A DNA stretch of 64,000 bases from Armigeres subalbatus (taxonomy: Eukaryota; Arthropoda; Insecta; Diptera; Culicidae). The notes under the pieces were generated by a model. It was not told the DNA's origin, ran no database searches, and saw only the letters and a program-made list of their open reading frames with translations. Below are positions 22,081 through 34,615 of this stretch, in pieces. The position numbers and the translations under genes were made by a program. Location of the stretch: assembly GCF_024139115.2 (NCBI RefSeq), contig NC_085139.1, positions 15,905,284 to 15,969,283 of the forward strand. The letters run 5' to 3'. The stretch's first letter is position 1. Each line of letters opens with the position of its first letter.

Positions 22081-24760
22081 CTTAAAACATTTTGTCTGAA
22101 AATGCCAATACAAATGTTTTTTTAATCTATCTACTTAAGAAAATTTACTCTCAAAACATTTTTCTCTGAAGGATGTTACTATTATTTAATTACTCCTGGT
22201 CTACGGTTTAGCTCGAAGCTGCTTGAAACTTCTTCAATTTGCTAACTGATTGTAAGTAGTGACTGAAAGATCACTTCACCCCAAAAGACAATTCTTCTTA
22301 TTCCGGGGCAGGCCTTTCCCGGAGTGGCTAATGAGGGAATAGTCAACTAATAATACATCTTCAGATCTGAAAGCGACCATGTTGAATTCAGAAAAGCACC
22401 CTGAATACATATTGCGATGTACACCCTTGGTGCATAGGCTTCCAGCCAATTATAGTGAATTAGAAGTTAGAAGTTCGCATGAGAGCGACACGAGTGCTGC
22501 TTGTTTATGTTTCTGCTATTCATAGCAGTAACCAGAATCAGCCAATGCATGTTTTATTTTCGAACGGCAGCTCATTTCAAACCAATACGAGCTTCGTATG
22601 ATTAAGTTTCTGCTGTCTAGAGCTGATATTGAAATCATGTGGTGCTTGTTGGACTATGCTTTGCTTCGAGTGGAAGGTTGTCTGAGAATGGGACCTTATT
22701 TGTTCCGTCAACAAACAAAATAATACATCTGAACAAATCGAAGTTTTATTTCTTTAAGTATTTGTCAGCTCTTTTAAATTAAAAAAAAACATCCTTTTTT
22801 GCCATCAAGTGAGGAGAAGTAATAAAGTTTGGAATTTCTAAACCAGGTGCAATTTTCGTTTTACAAATTGAAAATATGATAAAAATAGTTTTTTGGGCAT
22901 AATTTCTTAATCCATAAATCTGAAACAGTTTAAGAACTGGCGCAATTTATGAGTGATCCCGTCACTATGTGTATCTGCTAATCCAAGTGGAGTGAGCCTT
23001 CAATAGTTTTCGCATTCCAGCTTCATATCCATATCCACAATAAGGATTTACAATACGAATAACTTCTATTTCCCGGCCAAAGTAATGTCCTTCCCCATCG
23101 GATGATAAATCCTATTTCTTTAACGAGTGTCTCCTTCCGAAGCGGCTCGAATATTAGAGCAGCCCCTCCGACCCCAAAAGTTATGCAGGGAATCAAGAAA
23201 ACCAAGATAGGTAGGCACCGCACTTTATATCAGAAAATACTATTATGTAAAACAACCGGAGACCACTCCTTAGACTTCCCGAGATTGCAAAACCACGAAA
23301 CCGGGAGCCCAAGTCGTTATTCTTCGCTCTTTTTTCCTTCAAACCCTAGCCCCAAGCATATCGCCCCCATGCCACCAGTTGGTAGTGCAATCGGGATTGG
23401 ATGGCCGGATCAAGCATTTCCGTTTTAAACAATTTTATTTCCGCCAGGAAGTGATATTTTCTTTTCTCTCGCATCCCTCCCCGAAGTAATATATTCCGCC
23501 CGGGAATGGCTTCACCTGCATTCCCACAGAGCGGCGGCTTCCGACCGACCGATGCGATGCGATGTGACGATGCTGGTCCATGAGAAGGAACACACAAACT
23601 CCAAGATCAAGAATCTCCGGCCAGATTTTGCACTCCATCTTCCCTGGCTGAGCGGGTGTTTTTGGTTGAGTGTTCCAACCGACTTACAAGGAAAAAAGTC
23701 CTGAATCAATCCCCGTTTTGGAGATTCAACCACTCTCATGATGCGATAAAGCGAGTCTGTACGCCAGTTTCTCGTTTAAAACCAAGAAACGTTAAAACGA
23801 AATCAAGTCATTCTTGAGGTTGGACTGTGCAAATGGATATCCAAAAACCATCAGCAACAGACCAGAAGCCATTTTCTCGCAAATCGTGGAACGCTGAGCT
23901 TAACCAGGTTGCCCATGCTGCAGTCTCCGTTGGTGTCGGAACGGCGTTGGCGGGCCCAAAAGGACAAACGCGACGAAGAAACCGAAATAAAATTCACATT
24001 CAGCTCACCTCAGATTTTTTGTTTTATGTATGCCACGGCAGCGGCATCCACCTACAACATTCATTCCCAACACCACCATCGCATCGTCGGAACGTTAGCC
24101 AGCCTGTCTACCGCAAACGACTACGACGACGACGACGACAACGGTTTCGAAGCTCACGGAAAGCGATTATGTACCCGGAATGCCGAGTAAAAATTGCACA
24201 AGGTGCCTCTGCTAATGTTGGTCCCCGCTCCGCACCAGCCAACCATGCTCCCGATCCTGGCCCCCCCTGATATACAGTCGGCAACGTCCATTGGAGTTGG
24301 GCTGGCTGCAACCACTCCGACTGAATCAACCAGCGCCACCGTCGTCGTCAGCCACCTGCACCAACATTCGGTCAATGGCAAGTGGCCGTCGTCCGTCCCT
24401 GGCGTAGATGATGATATTAATTTTAGATGTGCTTTTTCCAGTCATCCATACATGAAAAATTATTTGCGGCTGATGCATAAAAGATGCAACGAACCGGGAA
24501 GTCCATTGCGCCAGTGGTATTGGTGTTACCAGCAAAGGTGGCCAGTTGTGCCCAGGAAAGGGCAATGTGTTATTCCGATGCTATTTTTAAACCGTCGGAA
24601 CCAAGCCGGATTCCAAGTCAATTAAATTCGAAAATTTAAATTCTGAAAACATTTCAGAAACAAATTTTTGAAATAACGAATTCCATAATAACAACTTCAA
24701 CAACAAATCTTTGGATTAGTGAAAAAATGGAGATTTTGAAATTTAGATTAGTAAGAAAAT
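22081..24760. other. Intron sequence, unique-looking
   Basis: AT-rich to about 23000, then GC-richer to about 24600, with a short (GAC)n run at 24122-24140. Frames of up to 147 residues on both strands between 23100 and 24630 overlap one another and show no family motifs, so none is called. Confidence 0.4.
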
Positions 24761-24957
24761 GTAAATTTGTAAATTTGTAAATTTGTAAATTTGTAAATTT
24801 GTAAATTTGTAAATTTGTAAATTTGTAAATTTGTAAATTTGTAAATTTGTAAATTTGTAAATTTGTAAATTTGTAAATTTGTAAATTTGTAAATTTGTAA
24901 ATTTGTAAATTTGTAAATTTGTAAATTTGTAAATTTGTAATTGTAAATTTGTAAATT
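24761..24957. repeat. (GTAAATTT)n minisatellite
   Basis: About 24 nearly perfect 8-bp units. It is the left end of a 2.3-kb simple-repeat island and passes gradually into GGAAATTT units by 24970. Confidence 0.95.
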
Positions 24958-24969
24958 CAAAAATTAAAT

Positions 24970-26660
24970 AAATTTGAAATTTGGAAATTTGGAAATGTGG
25001 AAATTTGGAAATTTGGAAATTTGGAAATTTGAAATTCAAATTAAAAATTTGAGTTGGAGTTGGATTTGGAAATTTGGAAATTTGGAGTTGGGAAATTTGG
25101 AAATTTAAATTTGGGAAATTGAAATTTGGAAATTTGAAATTTGGAAATTTGGAAGTTAAATTGGAGTTGGAAATTGGAGTTCAATTTGGAAATTTGGAAA
25201 TTTGGAGTTTGGATTTGGGTTGGAGTTGGAGTTGGGTTGGAGTTGGAGTTGGAGTTGGAGTTGGGTTGGAATTTGGAGTTGGAAATTTGGAGTTGAATTT
25301 GGATTTGGAGTTGGAGTAAGATTGTGAGTTGTGGTTGTGGAGTTGTGGTTGTAAAGGTTGGGAATTTGGATTGTGGATTTGAGATTTGATTTGGAGTTGG
25401 AGTTGGAGTTGGAGTTGGAGTTGGAGTTTGGAGTTGGGTTGGAGTTGATGGAGTTGGAGTTGGAGTTGGGTTGGAGTTGGAGTTGGAGTTGGAGTTGGGA
25501 ATTGGAGTTGGAGTTGGAGTTGGAGTTTGGATTTGGAGTTGGAGTTGGGTTGGGTTGGAGTTTGGAGTTTGGAGTTTGGGAGTTTGGAGTTGTGAGTTTG
25601 TTGGGTTGGGTTGGGTTGGAGTTGGAGTTGGAGTTGGATTTGGGGTTGGGTTGGAGTTGTGAGTTGGAGTTTGGAGTTTGGAGTTGGAGTTGGAGTTGGA
25701 GTTGTGGATTTGGAGTTTGAGTTGGGTTGGGTTGGATTTGGAGTTTGGGTTGAATTTGGGTTGTTGGAGTTTGGAGTTGGTTTGTTGGGTTGAGTTGTGG
25801 GTTGGAGTTTTGTGGAGTTGTGGGTTGTGGAGTTGGAGTTTGGTTGGGTTGAATTTGGGTTTGGAGTTTGGGTTTGGGTTGGAATTTGGAGTTGGGTTGG
25901 GTTGGAGTTTGGAGTTTGGAGTTGGAGTTGGGTTGGAGTTTGGAATTTGGAGTTTGGAGTTGGGTTGGAATTTGGTTGGAGTTTGGGTTTGGAGTTGGGT
26001 TTGGATTGGATTTGGAGTTGGAGTTGGAGTTGGAGTTTGGAGTTTGGAGTTGGAGTTGGAGTTGGAGTTGGAGATTTGGAGTTGGAGTTGGGTTGGAGTT
26101 TGGAGTTTGAGTTTGGAGTTTGGAGTTGGAGTTTGAAGTTGGAGTTGGGTTGGAGTTGGGTTGGAGTTGGAGTTTGGGTTTGGAGTTGGATTTGTTTGGA
26201 GTTTTGGGAGTTGTGGGTTGGAGTTGGAGTTTGGAGTTTGGGTTTGGGTTGGGTTGGGTTGGAGTTTGGAGTTGGAGTTGGATTTGAATTTGGATTTGGA
26301 GTTGGATTTGGAGTTGATTTGGAGTTGGAGTTGGAGTTGGAGTTTGGATGGAGTTGGAGTTTGGAGTTTGAAGTTTGGAGTTTGAATTTGGATTTGGAGT
26401 TTGGAGTTGGAGTTTGGGTTGGAGTTGGAGTTTGGAGTTGGATTTGGGTTGGAGATTTGGAGTTGGAGTTGGAGTTGGAGTTTGGAGATTTGGGTTGGAG
26501 TTGTTGGAGTTGGAGTTGGAGTTGGATTGGAGTTTGGGTTGGGGTTGGGTTGGAGTTGGGTTGGGTTGGAGTTTGAATTTGGAGTTGGAGTTGGAGTTTG
26601 GAAAGTTGGAATTTGGAGTTGGAGTTGGAGTTGAAATTTGGAGTTCAGATTTAGAAATTT
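24970..26660. repeat. G-rich TTGGAG array, about 1.6 kb
   Basis: Begins as GGAAATTT units and from about 25045 becomes TTGGAG and TTTGGAG hexamers and heptamers, with GGGTTGG variants. The + strand has almost no C. Regular GG pairs a few bases apart could form two-layer G-quadruplexes in + strand DNA or in the host transcript. Frames rich in W, S, G, V and E across it are repeat artefacts. Confidence 0.95.
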
Positions 26661-27100
26661 AGAAATTTGTGAATTTGGAAATTTGGATTTGGATGTTTGG
26701 AAATTTGGAGTTTGGAATTTGAAATTTGGAAGTTTGGAAGTTTGGAAATTTGGAAATTTGGAAATTTGGAAATTTGAAAATTTGGAAATTTGGAAATTTG
26801 GAAATTTGGAAATTTGGAAATTTGGAAATTTGTATATTCAAAAATTCAAAAATTCAAAAATTTAAAAACTCAAAAATTCAAAAATTTGAAAACTCAAAAA
26901 TTTAAAAATTTAAAAATTTAAAGTTCAAAAATTCAAAAATTCAAAAATTTAAAAATACAAAAATTCAAAAATTTGAAGACTCAAAAATTCAAAAACTTGA
27001 AAATTCAAAAATTCAAAGATTCAAAAATTCAAAAATTCAAAAATCAAAAACTCTAAAACTCAAAAACTCAAAAATTTAAAAATTCAATTCAATTCAACAG
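26640..27100. repeat. GGAAATTT then AAAAATTC repeat tail
   Basis: Mirrors the left edge of the island: GGAAATTT units to about 26835, then AAAAATTC and related A-rich units to about 27100. Confidence 0.9.
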
Positions 27101-29785
27101 AAATAAAAAAAACTACAAATTCAATTTTTTTTAAGTTAATAAATTTTAAATTTTGAATAGTTATATTATTCAGGATGTAACTTTTCAGTACGGATGTGTA
27201 TTTCGATACGATCGTGGACTTTTGTATGTTCAAAGTCGAATAAATTCTCAAAATAAATCCGCATTCAGAAAACCCACCCTCATACGTCTATGGTTCCACT
27301 GTTGAATAGGCAAACTAGAACCTAAATTCATCGCCGATGCAACACATATCTAAATTTCAGAATTTTACCAACATAATTCCCACCACTCTTTCGGCGGCGT
27401 CCGACCTTCATTCCAGCCTAAACCACGTTAATCCTTCTTTCTGGCCCGGTCACTTGGTTGGGAATGCTCGAATGTCATCGCCAGCAACAACATCCAGTGC
27501 AGCGGTAGCCACGTGGCGCAGTCAGGTAGTGTCGATGTGAACGCGAGCACCGACAGTTGGTCTCCAAACCTTGGGACGTGGCACAAACACAGATGCGCGA
27601 CCGTCAGAACCACCAGACTCACATATGGTGTTTGTGGAATGGTGTGCTGCTCCAGTGTGTAGCTACAAAGAGCTGTCGGTTTGGTCACTTGGACCGACAT
27701 CATCGGACGACCATCAGCAGCACTATGGCCCACGGCGGGAAACGAGGGGATGCGGCAAGCGGTGATGTCTGTATGCACACGATGAATTACAGCAATTTAG
27801 TTCCATTTCAACTCAATTTGGCGAACGATGTAAGATGACCAAGCCTTAAAGTGGTTTTGAGCTGCCGGATATCCAACTATCCAACTAGTTTGCAGCAGCT
27901 TTATAAGTCGGTTTTAATTTCTCGGGTAAACTGTTGCAGTATGTAAATTGAAAGGATGTGTGTTTGCACTTTGACGAGGAGAATCATTACAAACCCTATT
28001 TTAAGAATTCATACAATCAATTGTGGCGTTGCTGTGGGACAGTGAGTCGGAAACTAAAATAGAGCGCAGAGTTATACTGTGAAATAGTTTTTCCGGGTAC
28101 CAAAATGAAACACTACACTTGGACTATATTAAACATCAAAGTGGGACACTTGACGGGACTACTGAAAACCAACACCCAAGTCCTATTGCATCTTTGGACA
28201 CTCGACTGTTTTGATATTGTGCTTTGGGACAGTTGAATGGAGTTTCCTTTTGATACCCTGGACACACAAAAAGCTTGTCTAGGATGGGAGACAGTTTTAG
28301 TTACCTGATCCAATCACATAATTCATTCTTGAATTTTTATATTCTAAAGAGGAATACCGAAATGTTAAGCAAAACTTTTTCAAATTGACCAAACAATTTT
28401 CTGCCAAACTGAACCCTTTGAACGTCTGCTTCGAAACAATCAATTTATCCGCCGAACGTCCGTATCGATTCCATCACCATCGCAAAACTGTAATTTGCTT
28501 TTGAAGTATCGCTTTCATTGCACTGCCAGAACAAGTTCGGCCATAGAATCGATACCAACCACAAAGCTCCATGTTTCCGCTTTCCAGTATCGGATTCCAC
28601 GGTGTCGAATGCCTCCCGAATCCACCGTTCGAAAACCGTTCTCTCTCATCCATCGGAACACAATCACACAAGCGAGAAACCATTCATTCCCATTTATTAT
28701 TTGTTATTGTTTAATCTAAATACAAATTGATCCGAACCGGCGATGGGTCTTTGTGTGGGCTGCGTCTCGCTTTATTTTCCAGCCTAATAGCCGACCTGTT
28801 TCCATTTCCAGGAGTTCCAATTCGCTTCTGCTATCGAATTTCTGTTGCATTCCTGTGCCATCGGCACGAGTGGGAGTCCGATATAAAATTTCTGATGGAT
28901 CCACCTGTTTGGAGTGGCGTTTTCTCAGCCTAGGAATGTTCGAGCTGGGGGAATTCCATGTTCGAATACTTCAAATATTGGTCGATATGTCTGGATTCCA
29001 ACACACAACAAATTAGATCAAGTATTTTCCTAAACCGTTTAAAAGATTAGGACTCGGACATACGTTCACACATGCACACAAAAATTAAATGCTTTCGAAA
29101 GAATCCAATAACTCTTCAATCGCTCTCCCGATCCATAACCAAACGAAACAGACAACAATTCACCGTTAACACAACATAAATATTGGAATGCGTTCTATTT
29201 CATTTAACTTGTGTTTTCGGAACCGTTTGCCGGTGCGCCGGCATGATCGGTTTTGTTTTATTTACTGAGGCAATCCTTTTTTTGCCTTCTCCGACCAATC
29301 CATATCCATCCAGAGGGGTTCATCCATCGAAGCGATGGTGCTGATGGTGGTGGCGGCGGAACAAATTCCTCAACACCTTTTCGCGGAAACCACATTGGGA
29401 GCCGCCTCCCCCATCATCACTTCGGTTTCGTTCAGTTCAGTGGATAAAGTCGAACAGACAGTCAATCGAAGAAGCGGTTTTGCCCCAACTCCTTTCGTTC
29501 CAGTTGATGAGGCTGAGTAAGCAGGACGGCCACGAAGGGGGTTCGTTTTTTCTCCTGTGGGGAGACCCTTTCTCAGAACGATCAAACGAACGAAAGCAAT
29601 AGGAGAATATTTGAACGAACCGGTCCTAGCTGGTCCTGTTTGATGGATCGGACAGTTGGCGGCGTGAGGAAATCCTAATTTTTCTTCACGTTGAAGACTC
29701 ATGCTCAAGATAAGGGTTAACAAATTATCAAATTTCGAGAGCAGAAAACTGGACCATTTGGAATGTTGATTAGAAAAAATTCGAG
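27101..29785. other. Intron sequence, unique-looking
   Basis: Two GC-richer patches (about 27340-27830 and 28440-29700) alternate with AT-rich sequence. No exon with splice borders, RNA gene or transposon end was recognised. Confidence 0.4.
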
Positions 29786-32700
29786 GATCTGATCTGAATC
29801 TGTTTTAAATCTGATTTAAATCTGATCTGAATCTGATCTGAATCTGATCTGAATCTGATCTGAATCTGATCTGAATCAGATCTGAATCTGATCTGAATCT
29901 GATCTGAATCTGATCTGAATCTGATCTGAATCTGATCTGAATCTGATCTGATCTGAATCTGATCTGAATCTGATCTGAATCTGATCTGAATCTGATCTGA
30001 ATCTGATCTGAATCTGATCTGAATCTGATCTGAATCTGATCTGAATCTGATCTGAATCTGATCTGGATCTGATCTGAATCTGATCTGAATCTGATCTGAA
30101 TCTGATCTGAATCTGATCTGAATCTGATCTGAATCTGATCTGAATCTGATCTGAATCTGATCTGAATCTGATCTGAATCTGATCTGAATCTGATCTGAAT
30201 CTGATCTGAATCTGCTCTGAATCTGATCTGAATCTGATCTGAATCTGATCTGAATCTGATCTGAATCTGATCTGAATCTGATCTGAATCTGATCTGAATC
30301 TGATCTGAATCTGATCTGAATCTGATCTGAATCTGATCTGAATCTGATCTGAATCTGATCTGAATCTGATCTGAATCTGATCTGAATCTGATCTGAATCT
30401 GATCTGAATTTGATCTGAATCTGATCTGAATCTGATCTGAATCTGATCTGAATCTGATCTGAATCTGATCTGAATCTGATCTGAATCTGATCTGAATCTG
30501 ATCTGAATCTTATCGAATGTGGTCTGAATCCGATCTATATAAGATTTGCGTCTGATCTGAATTTGATCTGAAACTGATTTGAATCTGATCTTAATCTGAT
30601 CTGAATCTGATCTGAATCTGATCTGTTCTGAATCTGACCTGAATCTGATCTGAATCTGATCTGAATCTGATCTGAATCTGATCTGAATCTGATCTGAATC
30701 TGATCTGAATCTGATCTGAATCTGATCTGAATTTAATCTGAATCTGATCTGAATTTCATCTGGATCTGATCTAAATCTGAACTGCATCTGATCTGAATCT
30801 TATCTGAATCTGATCTGAATCTGATCTGAACCTGATCTGTATCTGATCTGAATCTGATCTGAATCTGATCTGAATCTGATCTGAATCTGATCTGAATCTG
30901 ATCTGAATCTGATCTGAATCTGATCTGAATCTGATCTGAATCTGATCTGAATCTGATCTGAATCTGATCTGAATCTGATCTGAATCTGATCTGAATCTGA
31001 TCTGAATCTGATCTGAATCTGATCTGAATCTGATCTGAATCTGATCTGAATCTGATCTGAATCTGATCTGAATCTGATCTGAATCTGATCTGAATCTGAT
31101 CTGAATCTGATCTGAATCTGATCTGAATCTGATCTGAATCTGATCTGAATCTGATCTGAATCTGATCTGAATCTGATCTGAATCTGATCTGAATCTGATC
31201 TGAATCTGATCTGAAACTGATCTGAATCTGATCTGAATCTGATCTGAATCTGATCTGAATCTGATCTGAATCTGATCTGAATCTGATCTGAATCTGATCT
31301 GAATCTGATCTGAATCTGATCTGAATCTGATCTGAATCTGATCTGAATCTGATCTGAATCTGATCTGAATCTGATCTGAATCTGTTCTGAATCTGATCTG
31401 AATCTGATCTGAATCTGATCTGAATCTGATCTGAATCTGATCTGAATCTGATCTGAATCTGATCTGAATCTGATCTGAATCTGATCTGAATCTGATCTGA
31501 ATCTGATCTGAATCTGGTCTGAATCTGATCTACATCTGATCCGAATCTGATCTGAATCTGATCTAAATCTGATCTGAATCTGATCTGAATCTGATCTGAA
31601 TCTGATCTGAATCTGATCTGAATCTGATCTGAATCTGACCTGAATCTGATCTGAATCTGATCTGAATCTGATCTGAATCTGATCTGAATCTGATCTGAAT
31701 CTGATCTGAATCTGATCTGAATCTGATCTGAATCTGATCTGAATCTGATCTGAATCTGATCTGAATCTGATCTGAATCTGATCTGAATCTGATCTGAATC
31801 TGATCTGTATCTGATCTGAATCTGATCTGAATCTGATCTGAATCTGATCTGAATCTGATCTGAATCTGATCTGAATCTGATCTGAATCTGATCTGAATCT
31901 GATCTGAATCTGATCTGAATCTGATCTGAATCTGATCTGAAACTGATCTGATCTGATCTGATCTGAATCTGATCTGAATCTGATCTGAATCTGATCTGAA
32001 TCTGATCTGAATCTGATCTGAATCTGATCTGAATCTGATCTGAATCTGATCTGAATCTGATCTGAATCTGATCTGAATCTGATCTGAATCTGATCTGAAT
32101 CTGATCTGAATCTGATCTGAATCTGATCTTAATCTGATCTGAATCTGATCTGAATCTGATCTGAATCTGATCTGAATCTGATCTGAATCTGATCTGAATC
32201 TGATCTGAATCTGATCTGAATCTGATCTGAATCTGATCTGAATCTGATCTGAATCTGATCTGAATCTGATCTGAATCTGATCTGAATCAGATCTGAATCT
32301 GATCTGAATCTGATCTGAATCTGATCTGAATTTGATCTGAATCTGATCTAAATCTGATCTGAATATGATCTGAATCTGGTTTGAATCTGATTTGAATCTG
32401 AATCTGATCTGAATCTGATCTGAATCTGATCTGAATCTGATCTGAATCTGATCTGAATCTGAGCTGAATCTGATCTGAATCTGATCTGAATCTGATCTGA
32501 ATCTGATCTGAATCTGATCTGAATCTGATCTGAATCTGATCTGAATCTGATCTGAATCTGATCTGAATCTGATCTGAATCTGATCTGAATCTGATCTGAA
32601 TCTGATCTGAATCTGATCTGAATCTGATCTGAATCTGATCTGAATCTGATCTGAATCTGATCTGAATCTGATCTGAATCTGATCTGAATGTGATCTGATC

Positions 32701-34612
32701 TGAATCTGATCTGAATCTGATCGGAATCTGGTACGAATCTGATCTGAATCTGATCTGAATCTGATCTGAATCTGATCTGAATCTGATCTGAATCTGATCT
32801 GAATCTGATCTGAATCTGATCTGAATCTGATCTGAATCTGATCTGAATCTGATCTGAATCTGATCTGAATCTGATCTGAATCTGATCTGAATCTGATCTG
32901 AATCTGATCTGAATCTGATCTGAATCTGATCTGAATCTGATCTGAATCTGATCTGAATCTGATCTGATCTGAATTCGATCTGAGATCTGATCTGAATCTG
33001 ATCTGAATCTGATCTGAATCTGCTCTGTATCTGATCTGAATCTGATCAGATCTGATCTGAATCTGAGTCTGAATCTGATCTGAATCTGATCTGAATCTGA
33101 TCTGAATCTGATCTGAATCTGATCTGAATCTGATCTGAATCTGATCTGAATCTGATCTGAATCTGATCTGAATCTGATCTGAATCTGATCTGAATCTGAT
33201 CTGAATCTGATCTGAATCTGATCTGAATCTGATCTGAATCTGATCTGAATCTGATCTGAATCTGATCTGAATCTGATCTGAATCTGATCTGAATCTGATC
33301 TGAATCTGATCTGAATCTGATCTGAATCTGATCTGAATCTGATCTGAATCTGATCTGATCTGAATCTGATCTGAATCTGATCTGAATCTGATCTGAATCT
33401 GATCTGAATCTGATCTGAATCTGATCTGAATCTGATCTGAATCTGATCTGAATCTGATCTGAATCTGATCTTAATCTGATCTGAATCTGATCTGAATCTG
33501 ATCTGAATCTGATCTGAATCTGATCTGAATCTGATCTGAATCTGATCTGGATCTGAATCTGATCTGAATCTGATCTGAATCTGATCTGAATCTGATCTGA
33601 ATCTGATCTGAATTTGAATCTGATCTGAATCTGATCTGAATCTGATCTGAATATGATCTGAATCTGATCTGAATCTGATCTGAATCTGATCTGAATTTGA
33701 ATCTGATCTGAATTTGAATCTGATCTGAATCTGATCTGAATCTGATCTGAATATGATCTGAATCTGATCTGAATCTGATCTGAATCTGATCTGAATCTGA
33801 TCTAAATCTGATCTAAATCTGATCTAAATCTGATCTGAATCTGATCTGAATCTGATCTGAATCTGATCTGAATCTGATCTGAATCTGATCTGAATCTGAT
33901 CTGAATCTGATCTGAATCTGATCTGATCTGAATCCGATCTGAATCTGATCTGAATCTGATCTGAATCTGATCTGAATCTGATCTGAATCTGATCTGAATC
34001 TGATCTGAATCTGATCTGAATCTGATCTGAATCTGATCTGAATCTGATCTGACTCTGATCTGAATCTGATCTAAATCTGATCTGAATCTGATCTGACTCT
34101 GATCTGAATCTGATCTGAATCTGATCTGAATCTGATCTGAATCTGATCTGAATCTGATCTGAATCTGATCTGAATCTGATCTGAATCTGATCTGAATCTG
34201 ATCTGAATCTGATCTGAATCTGATCTGAATCTGATCTGAGTCTGATCTGAATCTGATCTGAATCTGATCTGAATCTGATCTGAATCTGATCTGAATCTGA
34301 TCTGAATCTGATCTGAATCTGATCTGAATCTGATCTGAATCTGATCTGAATCTGATCTGAATCTGATTTGAATCTGATCTGAATGTCATCTGAATCTGAT
34401 CTGAATCTGATCTGAATCAGATCTGAATCTGATCTGAATCTGATCTGAATCTGATCTGAATCTGATCTGAATCTGATCTGAATCTGATCTGAATCTGATC
34501 TGAATCTGATCTGAATCTGATCTGAATCTGATCTGAATCTGATCTGAATCTGATCTGAATCTGATCTGAATCTGATCTGAATCTGATCTGAATCTGATCT
34601 GAATCTGATCTG
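29786..34612. repeat. 4.8-kb satellite of an 11-bp unit (AATCTGATCTG)n
   Basis: Roughly 435 head-to-tail copies with scattered substitutions (for example 30510-30600), 8-bp short units and a few longer variants. Each full unit carries one GATC. Because 11 is not a multiple of 3, three units (33 nt) encode an 11-residue cycle that is the same in every minus-strand frame (QIRFRSDSDQI), giving open frames up to 303 residues. The + strand frames contain TGA stops. This is a tandem array, not a gene. It ends abruptly where the GGCCGAA-type element begins and lies about 1.6 kb upstream of the RRM exon. Confidence 0.97.
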
Positions 34613-34615
34613 ATT

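Noticed and set aside
24194..24625. 143-residue + strand frame
   Set aside because: Overlapped by equally long frames on the other strand, with no domain, no splice signals and no resemblance to RRM1 of the TIA-1 family.
24743..26865. Many overlapping frames (up to 259 residues) rich in W, V, G, E and L or in F, T, N and Q
   Set aside because: All are products of TTGGAG and GTAAATTT simple repeats.
29786..34612. Telomeric or centromeric repeat
   Set aside because: The array sits in an intron next to a conserved exon, and the unit does not resemble insect telomere repeats.
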